Assembly (NCBI GenBank): GCA_963780545.1
Contig: CAWACK010000013.1
Location: 104,134 to 168,133 of the forward strand
DNA from: UBA8941 sp963780545
GTDB lineage: Archaea; Thermoproteota; Bathyarchaeia; TCS64
Direction of reading: 5' to 3'
Length of the DNA stretch: 64,000 nt
The notes beneath the pieces were generated by a model. That model was given only the letters and a program-made list of their open reading frames with translations, was not told where the DNA came from and ran no database searches. Both the position numbers and the translations under genes were made by a program. Below are positions 44,143 through 52,532 of the stretch, piece by piece. Within the stretch, counting starts at the first letter, position 1. Each line of letters begins with the position of its first letter.

Positions 44143-46311
44143 ATGCCGGTACCTGAAGGATTCTATGACCTCCTCTTCGAGATCTCAAACGAATACAGGC
44201 ATGGGATACTGCTTCTTCTCCAGAAAGGAGCATCGAGGATCACTGATATAGCAAAAGGTATGAACCTCAATAACCCCGAGATTAGACGTCATGTGTCCAG
44301 GCTTCAAGAAGTGGGACTCATTCATAGGGATGCTAACGGCTACTATCACCTTACACCATATGGTGAAACGTCTCTGCTGCTTCTCCAAGAATTTGAGTTT
44401 CTAATAACTAATCGCGAGTATTTCAAGACTCATACCCTTTCTAAAATCCCCCCCGGCTTTATCAAACGTATAGGTGAACTCGCCGCAAGCGTGAATCTTA
44501 CGAACCCAGTTGATTTTTTCCGTTACACCGAAAGTCTTTTCAACCAATCAAAGGGATACGTTTGGCTTCTCGTCGATCAGTTTCCATTGAACTCGCTCTC
44601 AACCATCGTTAAAGCAATCGACCGTGGCGTCGAACTAAGGATTATCGAGCCGATGGAGCGTGTGTTCAATCCTGATCTGGGGGCCATGACATCTGAGGAA
44701 ACCAAGGCTCTTAGCCGGACTAGATACACGCCGTTAGTAGAGGAGAGAATGACTGATGAGGTCAAAGTCTACCTTTTAGTGTCCGATTCTCGATGCGTAG
44801 TAATGTTTCCAACCTCTAATCATAATTACGATTACATGGGATTTACAGCAACGGATGACGTTTCTATTAGGTGGTGTAAGGAACTCTTTGAACATTACTG
44901 GGATGAGGCCGAACAGAGGACAATTGCCCCCATAAAACAGGTGAAAAGTGGACAGATTTCTGGAGGGTTGGAACCAAGGGAACAAGTCATAGTTGTGGGT
45001 CGAGAGATACCAGAAATAGACGCGCAGGCCGTTCAGGACGCCGTTGACAACTATGATAAGGTGATACTCAGAGGCACATTCAACTTCGGGACCTCATTCG
45101 TGAGGGTGTCTAGGAGCGTCATCATCAAGGGGGAGGGCCGCGTCAACGACATCCCATCAACGATTATATATAAGAGGGGCTGGAGTTTCCCTTTCCGCGA
45201 GTTTACAGGCATTTTTGAGCTGATTGGAAACGGTATAGATGTATCCATAGAGAATCTATACTTCACGGATTTTAACTGTACTAGTGTAATGTCAAACACG
45301 GAGGTCGGTACAGGAACACGCAACAGCGTGAAGTTTCTGAATAACAGGGTTACGATTAGATCGGGATATGGGCACGGTCAAACATTCGCAGCTTTTGGTG
45401 ATTTTCTTTGGGGTGTATTGATTGAGGCAATAGGAGATGGTGGCGTTCTTGTTGAAGGCAATTACATTGATCTTGCTCATCGTGGGGACTTTGGAGGGGG
45501 GATTTGGAGGGGCGCGTTATCCCGGGGAGGACTTGAGGAAGATCCCGAGTATCGCCCTGACTTGTTCAACCACGAGTATTTTGTAGGTTATGGAATAGTC
45601 GTGAACAGTTGCTCTGGAAAGGTTAAGATATTAAATAATGTCGTCAGGAATGCGTCTGGTAAAGGAATTGCGACCAGCGATCATCTTAAACCGATTGACG
45701 TAGTTATTCGAGGAAATCTCGTTGAGTCAGATGTGTATGGCTCCTACCCTATGTCCAGCCCCGAATCCGCTGCAGGCATCTCGGTTCACACAGGTCTCGA
45801 AGGACCCATGAAGCCCGGCTTCTCCGTGGACATCGAGGAGAACACAATCAAGCTTGAGCGCCTGAATCATAGTGGAATAGTTGTTTTAGGCCCATCTAAT
45901 GATGAGTCAGGTAAACTAAGTGGAGCTATCCGTCATAACGATATCCAGTTGGGTAATGGCTATGAGGGCATACATGTTAGAAAATGTGATGATTTTCAGG
46001 TTACTAACAATAGGTTATCTGGGAAGGCTTATTATGGGATCAGGTTATCGGGGAGAAAAAAGTCGGGTAAGCTCGACCTATGTGCTGTGAATAACAATGT
46101 TGAAGATAATGATATGGGTAGTTTAGCGATTAAGGGGCCTGATAAGTATTCGAATAACCATGCGGATGGGAGAATGTTCGCATTTTCATCGGATGGGTCG
46201 GCTACGGCTAACCTTTGGTTTAACTTGTATACGAAATGTAATTCGGTTAAACTAAAACGAGGTGAGTCGATCATTGATGAGGGAGAATATAACAGCATCA
46301 ATTATGTTTGA
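44143..46311 (+). CDS. Winged-helix regulator fused to a C-terminal beta-helix
   Basis: ATG 44143 is preceded at ideal spacing by AGGGAGGAT, so it beats GTG 44113. Residues 1-90 form an archaeal wHTH (RHGILLLLQKGASRITDIA, then MNLNNPEIRRHVSRLQEVGLI). Residues ~90-275 are an alpha/beta effector-like domain seen in archaeal TrmB/FilR-type regulators. Residues ~295-720 are a parallel beta-helix with repeated N-N-x-V/I turns (NGIDVSIENLYF, VVIRGNLVES). No signal peptide or membrane segment. Combining a DNA-binding module with a beta-helix is unusual; the helix might bind a sugar. Confidence 0.75.
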   Translation: MPVPEGFYDLLFEISNEYRHGILLLLQKGASRITDIAKGMNLNNPEIRRHVSRLQEVGLIHRDANGYYHLTPYGETSLLLLQEFEFLITNREYFKTHTLSKIPPGFIKRIGELAASVNLTNPVDFFRYTESLFNQSKGYVWLLVDQFPLNSLSTIVKAIDRGVELRIIEPMERVFNPDLGAMTSEETKALSRTRYTPLVEERMTDEVKVYLLVSDSRCVVMFPTSNHNYDYMGFTATDDVSIRWCKELFEHYWDEAEQRTIAPIKQVKSGQISGGLEPREQVIVVGREIPEIDAQAVQDAVDNYDKVILRGTFNFGTSFVRVSRSVIIKGEGRVNDIPSTIIYKRGWSFPFREFTGIFELIGNGIDVSIENLYFTDFNCTSVMSNTEVGTGTRNSVKFLNNRVTIRSGYGHGQTFAAFGDFLWGVLIEAIGDGGVLVEGNYIDLAHRGDFGGGIWRGALSRGGLEEDPEYRPDLFNHEYFVGYGIVVNSCSGKVKILNNVVRNASGKGIATSDHLKPIDVVIRGNLVESDVYGSYPMSSPESAAGISVHTGLEGPMKPGFSVDIEENTIKLERLNHSGIVVLGPSNDESGKLSGAIRHNDIQLGNGYEGIHVRKCDDFQVTNNRLSGKAYYGIRLSGRKKSGKLDLCAVNNNVEDNDMGSLAIKGPDKYSNNHADGRMFAFSSDGSATANLWFNLYTKCNSVKLKRGESIIDEGEYNSINYV

Positions 46312-46363
46312 ACTTATATAATATCTTTCACGCGATTGTGAGTGAGTACACTTGCGCGTATAT

Positions 46364-46400
46364 TGTGTGTGGGGTGAGACTATGGCCACAAACCCAAACT
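46364..46400 (+). repeat. Dispersed palindrome copy 9
   Basis: GTGTGTGGGGTGAGACTATG then GCCACAAACCCAAAC. Core GAGACTATGG, forward orientation. It lies about 52 bp past the wHTH/beta-helix stop and 27 bp before the second 53-bp repeat. Confidence 0.8.
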
Positions 46401-46427
46401 CATTTTTGTAATGAAGTATCATATTTG

Positions 46428-46480
46428 ATTCTGATATTATTCCGATAATTATGGATTATTTACCGATAACACTATATGCA
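46428..46480 (+). promoter_or_regulatory. 53-bp repeat, copy 2 (upstream of EthD-like gene)
   Basis: Identical over 53 bp to 35509-35561, including the two CCGATAA boxes 21 bp apart. An ATG inside it (46476) is probably not the start of the next gene, because GTG 46515 has an AGGA leader. Confidence 0.75.
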
Positions 46481-46514
46481 CACGCGTATTTCGATCCAAT
46501 GGGAGGAACAAGAT

Positions 46515-46826
46515 GTGATCAAGGTTAGCGTATTTTATCCGTATGGCGAAGGCAAGAAATTTGACATGGGTTACTACACCAACAAACACATACCCATGGT
46601 CAAGAAAATGTTAGGGGCTTCGTGCAAGGGTACCGCCGTGGAGCAGGGATTGGCCGGCGGAGACCCTGGATCTCAACCTACCTACTGTACTATGGGTCAC
46701 CTCTACTTTGATTCGGTGGAGGCGTTTCAAGCTGCCTTTGGTCCGCATGCTTCGGCGATTATGGGGGATGTCCCCAACTTTACCGACATTCAGCCTACGC
46801 TTCAGATCAGTGAAGTGAAAATGTAG
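46515..46826 (+). CDS. EthD-like small barrel protein
   Basis: About 103 residues from GTG 46515, which is preceded by GGGAGGAACA; a frame open to 46476 would run into the repeat. IKVSVFYPYGEGKKFDMGYY matches EthD-family openings, followed by HIPMVKKMLG, and YCTMGHLYFDSVEAFQAAF is the second half. EthD-type proteins are small dimeric barrels, often next to oxygenases or reductases of aromatics or ethers. Role here unknown. Palindrome copy 10 follows its stop. Confidence 0.8.
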   Translation: MIKVSVFYPYGEGKKFDMGYYTNKHIPMVKKMLGASCKGTAVEQGLAGGDPGSQPTYCTMGHLYFDSVEAFQAAFGPHASAIMGDVPNFTDIQPTLQISEVKM

Positions 46827-46886
46827 TAAAATTGGAACACATACGGTTTGAAGACTCGAATTAACCAATTAACGAAGCTCTCATTT

Positions 46887-46929
46887 GTTGGGTTTAGGGT
46901 CATAGTCTTATCCCTAAACCCCAAACCCT
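46887..46929 (-). repeat. Dispersed palindrome copy 10
   Basis: TTGGGTTTAGGGTCATAGTC then TTATCCCTAAACCCCAAACCC. The best stem of the family: GGGTTTAGGG pairs with CCCTAAACCC, and the loop is TCATAGTCTTAT. It lies 60 bp past the EthD-like stop. Confidence 0.85.
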
Positions 46930-47215
46930 TCCTAAGTTAGTCCCACATTGCATGAAGGAGTCTTCAGCCATTTGTAACTCTAGAAGCCGACAATATATCA
47001 AGAGTATCATTTTTGCGACGTATATAATAGGAGTCATTATCGTCAACCCTTGGTGTTATCTTCTTTCAATTTGATGTGAATCCACTAAAAGCGCGCGTTC
47101 TCTTTCACAGACATCACGTCTAGGAGACCCAATTTTGATATCAGGGGGAGTATCAATATAAGTTGGTGTCCATCTGCCCGATAATGAGGAGCATGAGCCC
47201 CCCAGACCTAAAGCG

Positions 47216-47824
47216 ATGATCGAAGGCCTCTCGGACCTCGTGTTCGGACTAGCATTATCAGTAGGCGCCATCACCCTCGTCGGGAACCCACCACACACGA
47301 GCCTTGAGATATATCACGACGTAGGAACCTTCGCCTTCAGCTTCTACATCCTCATCTCAACCTGGCTTCGCTACACTAGGATCATGTCGGTGCTGCCGCT
47401 GGAGAGACGCAGAACCACCGTTTCGAATGTTTTGCTCCTGTTCTGCGTATCAATTGAGCCTTTCTTATTCAATCTAATTCAGAGACCTGCCTCGGGATCC
47501 GAAGCCTCCTCTTTTCTTGACACAGCTTCCACCCTCTTCGCTCTGGACGTCGGCGGAATGATGCTGATGCTCGGCTTGTTCTGCAACGAGATAGCTACAG
47601 AAGACAGAAAACTCGTTCCCTCAGACTTGATCGGTGTGTTCAGGATAGAGAGAGATGGCTGGCTTTTGAGTTCAGCCATTTTTTTGGTTTCCGCAACGCC
47701 GATCTTCGGGTCGATCCAGATAAACGAAGTATCAATCAGGTACTTGATTTGGGTTATTCCGTTGATCCTCGTCTGGGTTGGTAGATTTTACGTGAGGCTG
47801 AAAGAGAACCAAACGAAAAACTGA
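47216..47824 (+). CDS. TMEM175-like (DUF1211) membrane protein
   Basis: 202 residues with about six membrane helices. Its opening MIEGLSDLVFGLALSVGAIT matches the FSD-x-VFAIA-T filter helix of TMEM175-type potassium channels. A start may lie earlier: LKR is coded just upstream in a different frame, so a small shift in the sequence is possible. A potassium or cation channel role is inferred from this motif alone. Confidence 0.7.
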   Translation: MIEGLSDLVFGLALSVGAITLVGNPPHTSLEIYHDVGTFAFSFYILISTWLRYTRIMSVLPLERRRTTVSNVLLLFCVSIEPFLFNLIQRPASGSEASSFLDTASTLFALDVGGMMLMLGLFCNEIATEDRKLVPSDLIGVFRIERDGWLLSSAIFLVSATPIFGSIQINEVSIRYLIWVIPLILVWVGRFYVRLKENQTKN

Positions 47825-47935
47825 ACTAGGCAATTACCTGCACAAAAGACATCCCATCATAGATGAGAACCTGAGGTACAACGGGAAGGACTATTTAAAG
47901 AACCTCAAGCACGACGCAACTGTCTTCTATCTAAT

Positions 47936-47970
47936 GTGAGTGGGAGCCATAGTATTATCCCCCACACAAA
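47936..47970 (-). repeat. Dispersed palindrome copy 11
   Basis: GTGAGTGGGAGCCATAGTAT then TATCCCCCACACAAA. Core CCATAGTATTATCC, reverse orientation. It forms an inverted pair with copy 12, about 60 bp away. Confidence 0.75.
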
Positions 47971-47976
47971 AGCCAA

Positions 47977-47984
47977 GCGCGCGC
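47977..47984. repeat. CG tract
   Basis: GCGCGCGC between palindrome copies 11 and 12. Confidence 0.5.
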
Positions 47985-48030
47985 AGTCATTGTACTCCCT
48001 TAGGCGCGTAGAAAACAGTAAAGACATCTT

Positions 48031-48070
48031 TTTTGGGTTTGGGGGATAAGACTATAGTCTCAACCAACCC
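48031..48070 (+). repeat. Dispersed palindrome copy 12
   Basis: TTTTGGGTTTGGGGGATAAG then ACTATAGTCTCAACCAACCC. Forward orientation, core GATAAGACTATAGTC, which is itself self-complementary. It lies 28 bp past the stop of the minus-strand propeller gene. Confidence 0.8.
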
Positions 48071-48097
48071 TAGATCTTCAATTAACGTCTCACGTGT

Positions 48098-49285
48098 TCA
48101 TCGTTTACGTTTTATAATCAACAAAACCGCGACAGCAAACATTACTCCCACAGCTATTGACTCAATCGGGTAACCAGGAACACCACCACCGCTGCTCGAC
48201 GAGGGCAGGGGCGTCGGAGTCGGCGTAGATGTCGGCGTCTGGGTAGGTGTCGGCGTAGGTGTTGGTGTCTGAGTAGGTGTGGGGCTTGGAGTAGGTGTTG
48301 AGCCTGCTGAGGAATCAGATATGACGTAGACCTTGTTGCCGTAGTTGTTCCCTACGAAAGTCTCGCGCTTATCGGGATCATATGCCACGCCCTGTGGATG
48401 GGGCCCCACAGTCAGCGTCTTCACGACATTTTTAGTCACATCGGAAATGACCGAGACCGTGCCAGGGTTGTTATTGTAGATGGTAGCGAATACCTCCCCA
48501 GCACCGGAATCGTACGCGACACTACCTGGATTACCACCAACGGTCACGTTGGCTACCACTTTGTTGTTACTGTCAGAAATTATCGACACAGAGTTGCCAT
48601 AAAGATTGGCTACGAATAATTCGCCCTTGGCAGAATCATATGCGACATCGACGGGCGTATACCCCACCTTTATGCTCGCAGTCACCGTGTTATTGCCATC
48701 GGATATGACGGAGACCTTGCCGGGGCTTATGGCGGTGGTCACAAATATCTCCCCTTTACCGGGATCATAGGCTAAGCCTCTCGGATTAAGGACATTCTTT
48801 ATCTGCGCGGTCACGTTGTTCGTTTTGTCAGATATGACTGAGACCCAGTTGTAGCCACCGTCTGACACGAACAGTTCCCCTTTACCAGAATCGTAGGCTA
48901 TACCATCAGGATAGCTCATGGATTCCATGTTTATGGTTGCGTTCACTGTGTTCGTGCGGTCAGATATGACTGAGACCGTGCAGTCGCGATTATTAACCAC
49001 TAATATCTCTCCTTTGACGGAGTCGTAGGCAATGGCTTCCGGGCCGTTTCCCACCTTCACGGTTGCGACGACGGTGTTATTACGGTCGGATATGACTGAG
49101 ACCGTGTTGTTGCCGCCGTTCACCACGAATATTTCTCCTTTGCCTGAGTCGTAGGCCACGCTGTTGGAATTGGTTCCCACGGTTATTGTGCCGGTTACCG
49201 TTTCGGCGTGAACCGAGTTAACAGCCGATGAGATGAAGATCATTCCGGATAAGAGACATAGAAGTTTCCAAACCTTACATTTCAA
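48098..49285 (-). CDS. Secreted YVTN beta-propeller with GVPGYPIE C-terminal tail
   Basis: 395 residues: signal peptide (residues ~1-27, ending SVHA), then about seven 40-residue repeats of the type N-N-T-V-S-V-I-S-D … V-x-V-G … A-Y-D-S-G-K-G-E, a beta-propeller. A Thr/Pro-rich stalk follows (TPTPSPTPTQTPTPTP), then GGGVPGYPIESIAVGVMFAV and a basic end KRKR: a wall-anchoring tail. It is a surface protein, probably for binding. It is a paralogue of the protein at 50416, with palindrome copies nearby. Confidence 0.85.
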   Translation of the reverse strand: MKCKVWKLLCLLSGMIFISSAVNSVHAETVTGTITVGTNSNSVAYDSGKGEIFVVNGGNNTVSVISDRNNTVVATVKVGNGPEAIAYDSVKGEILVVNNRDCTVSVISDRTNTVNATINMESMSYPDGIAYDSGKGELFVSDGGYNWVSVISDKTNNVTAQIKNVLNPRGLAYDPGKGEIFVTTAISPGKVSVISDGNNTVTASIKVGYTPVDVAYDSAKGELFVANLYGNSVSIISDSNNKVVANVTVGGNPGSVAYDSGAGEVFATIYNNNPGTVSVISDVTKNVVKTLTVGPHPQGVAYDPDKRETFVGNNYGNKVYVISDSSAGSTPTPSPTPTQTPTPTPTPTQTPTSTPTPTPLPSSSSGGGVPGYPIESIAVGVMFAVAVLLIIKRKR

Positions 49286-49354
49286 ATTTATTCCCCTAAA
49301 GTTTCCTTCTAATGAGCAGACGTTTCATGGTCTGAATTTAAGACTTTTGAAACC

Positions 49355-49405
49355 CGCGCGCGCGATTCGTTTTACCGAGATATCTAACACCGCGCCACGC
49401 GCGCG
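49355..49405. repeat. Two CG tracts
   Basis: CGCGCGCGCG (49355-49364) and CGCGCGCG (49398-49405) in the spacer upstream of the propeller gene. Confidence 0.5.
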
Positions 49406-49540
49406 ACTTTCAAGAGCGTTACAGCTACCTGATCGATGACTTCCTGATTAATTATTGTCAGAAAATTGAGTAAGAAGGAATTTAAAATGAAAACTGAGTC
49501 TGCGAGTCATCGTGCGCACAAAAACAAAAAAAAGGGGATT

Positions 49541-49837
49541 TTATGGCCAAATAAAGGGTGCAACCGTCACTGTATTAGCGGATTTCACGTATTTTGATCT
49601 TCCAGACTCGACAATAAATTTCATTAACCCATCTATTGGTTTATCGGTGGCGTACACCGTTACATAGTCCTGTGTTACACCGTAAGGTGTTCCCCTAAAC
49701 ATGATCTCAACTTCATGTTTCTTAGCTAGTTTCTCTTCGTTTGCGAAAAAGTTTTTCCATTCCTTTTCTCCGAGAGTATTGCCTTCGGGTGACAGTTCAC
49801 AGTAGACAATGTATTGATATTTCCCAGCCATCTCATA
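49541..49837 (-). CDS. Small barrel protein
   Basis: 98 residues from ATG 49837 (MAGKYQYIVYCELSPEG), which has a GGAGGA leader; the open frame to 49879 is longer. Strand, helix (WKNFFANEEKLAKKHEVEIM), strand, GVTQDYVTVYATDKPIDGLMKF, strand. It shares W-x-x-x … E-K-L-x-K … V-E-I … G … D-x-V-x-x-Y-A-T-D with the gene at 52020, so the two are paralogues. Function unknown. Confidence 0.7.
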   Translation of the reverse strand, partial: YEMAGKYQYIVYCELSPEGNTLGEKEWKNFFANEEKLAKKHEVEIMFRGTPYGVTQDYVTVYATDKPIDGLMKFIVESGRSKYVKSANTVTVAPFIWP

Positions 49838-49934
49838 TTCCTCCGTGTTTAAGGTTCTGTATAAACTGAACAGAACCAAATTTTACATTTAACTACCTAA
49901 TATTTAATATTTATTATCAGGTGAATACAAAGAA

Positions 49935-49980
49935 TTTGGGTTCGGGTTGGGGTCCATGGTCCTATCACCCAAACCCAAAT
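49935..49980 (-). repeat. Dispersed palindrome copy 13
   Basis: TTTGGGTTCGGGTTGGGGTC then CATGGTCCTATCACCCAAAC. Core CCATGGTCCTATC, reverse orientation. It lies in a divergent spacer between two small barrel genes, with three or more G tracts in the left arm. Confidence 0.8.
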
Positions 49981-50073
49981 GATAAATACTTAGTTGAATA
50001 TTATACATACAAGATTAATTTTTCATTTACTGAAAATAAATCTTATAAAGTCTGAAAAAAAATGGTGAAAAGA

Positions 50074-50331
50074 ATGTTAGCAATGTATTTGATCGACCTA
50101 CAGGGGACTACCTCAGAACGCGCAGTAAGAATAAAGGAATACTCGGAGACTCTAAAGAAAGAATGTGAAAAATCGAAATGCAAATTCCTTGGCCAATATG
50201 GAGCCGTTAACGATCGTGCGCATTTCATGATTTTATTGGAAGCAGGGAGTCTGGCTGAATTAATGAAGCCATTCATGGATACGAAGCGCCCAGAGTGGCT
50301 ATGGCACATCGAGTGGAAATTCTACGGATAA
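50074..50331 (+). CDS. Small barrel protein
   Basis: About 85 residues from ATG 50074, which is preceded by GGTGAAAAGA; the frame also runs to ATG 50062. MLAMYLIDLQG strand, helix ERAVRIKEYSETLKKECEKS, CKFLGQYGAVNDRAHFMILLE middle strands, and a WHIEWKFYG end. Clearly related in layout to genes 31066 and 58878. The leader TGGTGAAAAGAATG also occurs in front of gene 52020. Function unknown. Confidence 0.7.
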   Translation: MLAMYLIDLQGTTSERAVRIKEYSETLKKECEKSKCKFLGQYGAVNDRAHFMILLEAGSLAELMKPFMDTKRPEWLWHIEWKFYG

Positions 50332-50415
50332 AACTCGCGCTTAGTATACGCGTATCATCTTGTGCATGCTGCGCGTACACGTTCAACTTAATAAGAAGCA
50401 GGATTCCATAGTCGC

Positions 50416-51627
50416 ATGAAAAAACATATCGTTGCGTCTGTTTCAGTTCTCTTCACAATAATTCTTGTCCTAGGGGCAACCACCGGGGTTCAAGCGACCA
50501 TCAGCATGATCGCCGGCATAAGAATGGATACCTCCACCCCCGCAGCACTCGCATATGACTCCGGAAAGGGCGAGATATTCGTGGCTCTTGCGAACTATCA
50601 AGCCGTCTCCGTCATATCGGACAAAACCAACGAAGAGATAGTGAACGTGACTGTGGGACAATATCCCGCAGGCCTAGCCTACAACTCCGCCAAAAACGAG
50701 ATCTTCGTGTCAAACTACAACTCCGGCACCGTCTCCGTCATATCCGACAGCAATAACACCGTCGTCAAAACCATTAAGGTAGGCCAAAACCCAGACGGCT
50801 TAGCCTATGACTCCGGCTTAGGCGAGGTCTTCGTAGCCAACTTCGGCTCCAACACCGTCTCCATCATCTCGGACAGCACCAATAAGGTGGTCGCAAACGT
50901 GACCGTCGGAAACTACCCAACAGGCGTAGCCTACGACTCCGTTCAGGGTAAGGTATTCGTGACTAATTCCAACCTCAATCAGGGCACAGCCGGTAAACCC
51001 GCCGATAACACCGTCTCCGTCATATTGGACAGCAACAATAAGGTGGTTGCAAACGTGACCGTGGGGGCCTCCCCATCGGGTGTGGCTTGTGACTCCATTC
51101 AGGGTAAGGTGTTCGTGACCAACATTAACGATGGCACCGTCTCGGTGATATCTGATAAGAATTACGTGGTGATGGCGAGCGTGAAGCCGCCCGCGGGCGG
51201 TGGTTTAGGGATCCTTAGCCCTTCTATAGTTTATGACTCCGGAGTGGGCGCTATTTTCGTCATACATGGCCTCAGCATCTTCGCGATTTCTGATAGCAAT
51301 AATACGGTTGTTGGAACGGTGCCAGATTATAGCTCCTATGCCAATTACTTGGCCTACGACTCTGGCAAGGGCGAGATCTTTGCGAGCTATACCGCTGGGA
51401 AAGCCGCGATCGGAATCATATCCGATGGCTCAGGTAGTTCAACACCTACTCCATCTCCGTCTCCAAGTCCATCGCCCTCTTCGTCTCCATCTCCATCGCC
51501 TATATCTTCTTCGCCTCCCAGTGGCGGCGGAGGGGTCCCGGGCTACCCGTATGAGTCGATTATACTAGGAATCGTAATGGCTGTATCCATATTATGGGTT
51601 ATTCGGACATTCCATAAAATCGGATAA
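50416..51627 (+). CDS. Secreted YVTN beta-propeller with GVPGYPYE C-terminal tail
   Basis: 403 residues. Signal peptide (~1-27, VQATIS), seven or so repeats (SNNTVVKTIKVGQNPDGLAYDS type), a Ser/Pro-rich stalk (STPTPSPSPSPSPSSSPSPS), then GGGGVPGYPYESIILGIVMA and a basic tail. Same design as the protein at 48098, in the opposite orientation. It should be anchored on the cell surface. Palindrome copy 14 follows its stop by 34 bp. Confidence 0.85.
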   Translation: MKKHIVASVSVLFTIILVLGATTGVQATISMIAGIRMDTSTPAALAYDSGKGEIFVALANYQAVSVISDKTNEEIVNVTVGQYPAGLAYNSAKNEIFVSNYNSGTVSVISDSNNTVVKTIKVGQNPDGLAYDSGLGEVFVANFGSNTVSIISDSTNKVVANVTVGNYPTGVAYDSVQGKVFVTNSNLNQGTAGKPADNTVSVILDSNNKVVANVTVGASPSGVACDSIQGKVFVTNINDGTVSVISDKNYVVMASVKPPAGGGLGILSPSIVYDSGVGAIFVIHGLSIFAISDSNNTVVGTVPDYSSYANYLAYDSGKGEIFASYTAGKAAIGIISDGSGSSTPTPSPSPSPSPSSSPSPSPISSSPPSGGGGVPGYPYESIILGIVMAVSILWVIRTFHKIG

Positions 51628-51636
51628 GTACACTCA

Positions 51637-51645
51637 CGCGCGCGC
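51637..51645. repeat. CG tract
   Basis: CGCGCGCGC starts 9 bp after the stop of the 50416 propeller gene. Confidence 0.5.
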
Positions 51646-51660
51646 TTTCGCAACTTTTTT

Positions 51661-51702
51661 TTGTGTGTGTGGAGATAAGGCCATGACCCCAAAACCCAAA
51701 TC
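51661..51702 (+). repeat. Dispersed palindrome copy 14
   Basis: TTGTGTGTGTGGAGATAAGG then CCATGACCCCAAAACCC. Core GATAAGGCCATG, forward orientation. Confidence 0.75.
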
Positions 51703-52019
51703 AGAGTAGGGTAAGCAATCAAGGGTTCAGTTCCCTCAGCCCCAAGGCCGAGATTGATCCCCGAGGAACCGAGGATGAGCGCTACAAGCGTCACGGCATC
51801 CAACACGACAGAGACGTAGGAGGGGGGAGACTGCTCAAATCTTTATGACACTATTGCAGATACCCTACCCAATGCGCGCGCATATGTAAAGGAGATTGAT
51901 AGAGTAATTCGCTCTTACTCCAAGGGCTTGCTCACACCTCGACTCAAGCGTTGACTAGTTATAAAAAAAAGGAGGTTAATTGTTCAAATATCGTAATAGT
52001 TCGGAAAAGTCCTCTAGGT
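51703..52019. other. Spacer with a possible membrane-protein remnant
   Basis: The minus strand from 51806 reads MLDAVTLVALILGSSGINLG and continues to about 51700, where it runs into palindrome copy 14. It looks like the end of a lost membrane protein gene but has no recognisable family. A CG tract lies at 51874-51881. Confidence 0.3.
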
Positions 52020-52304
52020 TTAGAATTGCAGCACTTCGTAGGTCTTTGTATAGGACATTGGAATCTCAGGATCTAGGTTCCAGACCTTATCTCGGAAATC
52101 CTGGAAAGCATCGCGATGCATATCAGTTGCGTAGCCAATTACAGTATCTTCAACGCAGCCAAATACGCGACCGTTTGTTACTATCTCAACTTTATTATCC
52201 TTACACAGCTTCTCATGCTTTTTCAGCCATTGTGCTCCTTTCTTAGGCCACTCTGCTACTGCTTTGTCTGACCACTTTGTGAAACACAGATAAACGTACT
52301 TCAT
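52020..52304 (-). CDS. Small barrel protein
   Basis: 94 residues from ATG 52304 (MKYVYLCFTKWSD), which has the leader GGTGAAAAGA; the frame extends to 52313. Helix WPKKGAQWLKKHEKLCKDN, then VEIVTNGRVFGCVEDTVIGYATD, second helix and final strand. Paralogue of the gene at 49541. Function unknown. Palindrome copy 15 lies in the spacer upstream of it. Confidence 0.7.
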   Translation of the reverse strand: MKYVYLCFTKWSDKAVAEWPKKGAQWLKKHEKLCKDNKVEIVTNGRVFGCVEDTVIGYATDMHRDAFQDFRDKVWNLDPEIPMSYTKTYEVLQF

Positions 52305-52398
52305 TCTTTTCACCAGTTTTCTCCAATTTTTGTAAGGTCCAGTATTAGTAAATAATAAAAGAGCCTTGAATATGTAATAATCAACTAAGTATAAATCG

Positions 52399-52433
52399 TT
52401 TGGGTTTGGGGTATAGACTTATCCTCAGCTACA
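52399..52433 (-). repeat. Dispersed palindrome copy 15
   Basis: TTTGGGTTTGGGGTATAGAC then TTATCCTCAGC. Core TATAGACTTATCC, reverse-type. In the divergent spacer between 52020 and the cupin. Confidence 0.7.
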
Positions 52434-52532
52434 CCTGTTAGATCCCTGTGATCTGCGCGCATGGATTGGTTGATGTTCAAACCGTATCTGTTGTGATATC
52501 GGCCACAAGCATGCACACACTACGGTGAAACA

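Noticed and set aside
51543..51806. A complete gene on the minus strand over the end of the propeller gene
   Set aside because: It overlaps the propeller's tail and palindrome copy 14, and only the first ~35 residues look protein-like; kept as a possible remnant.
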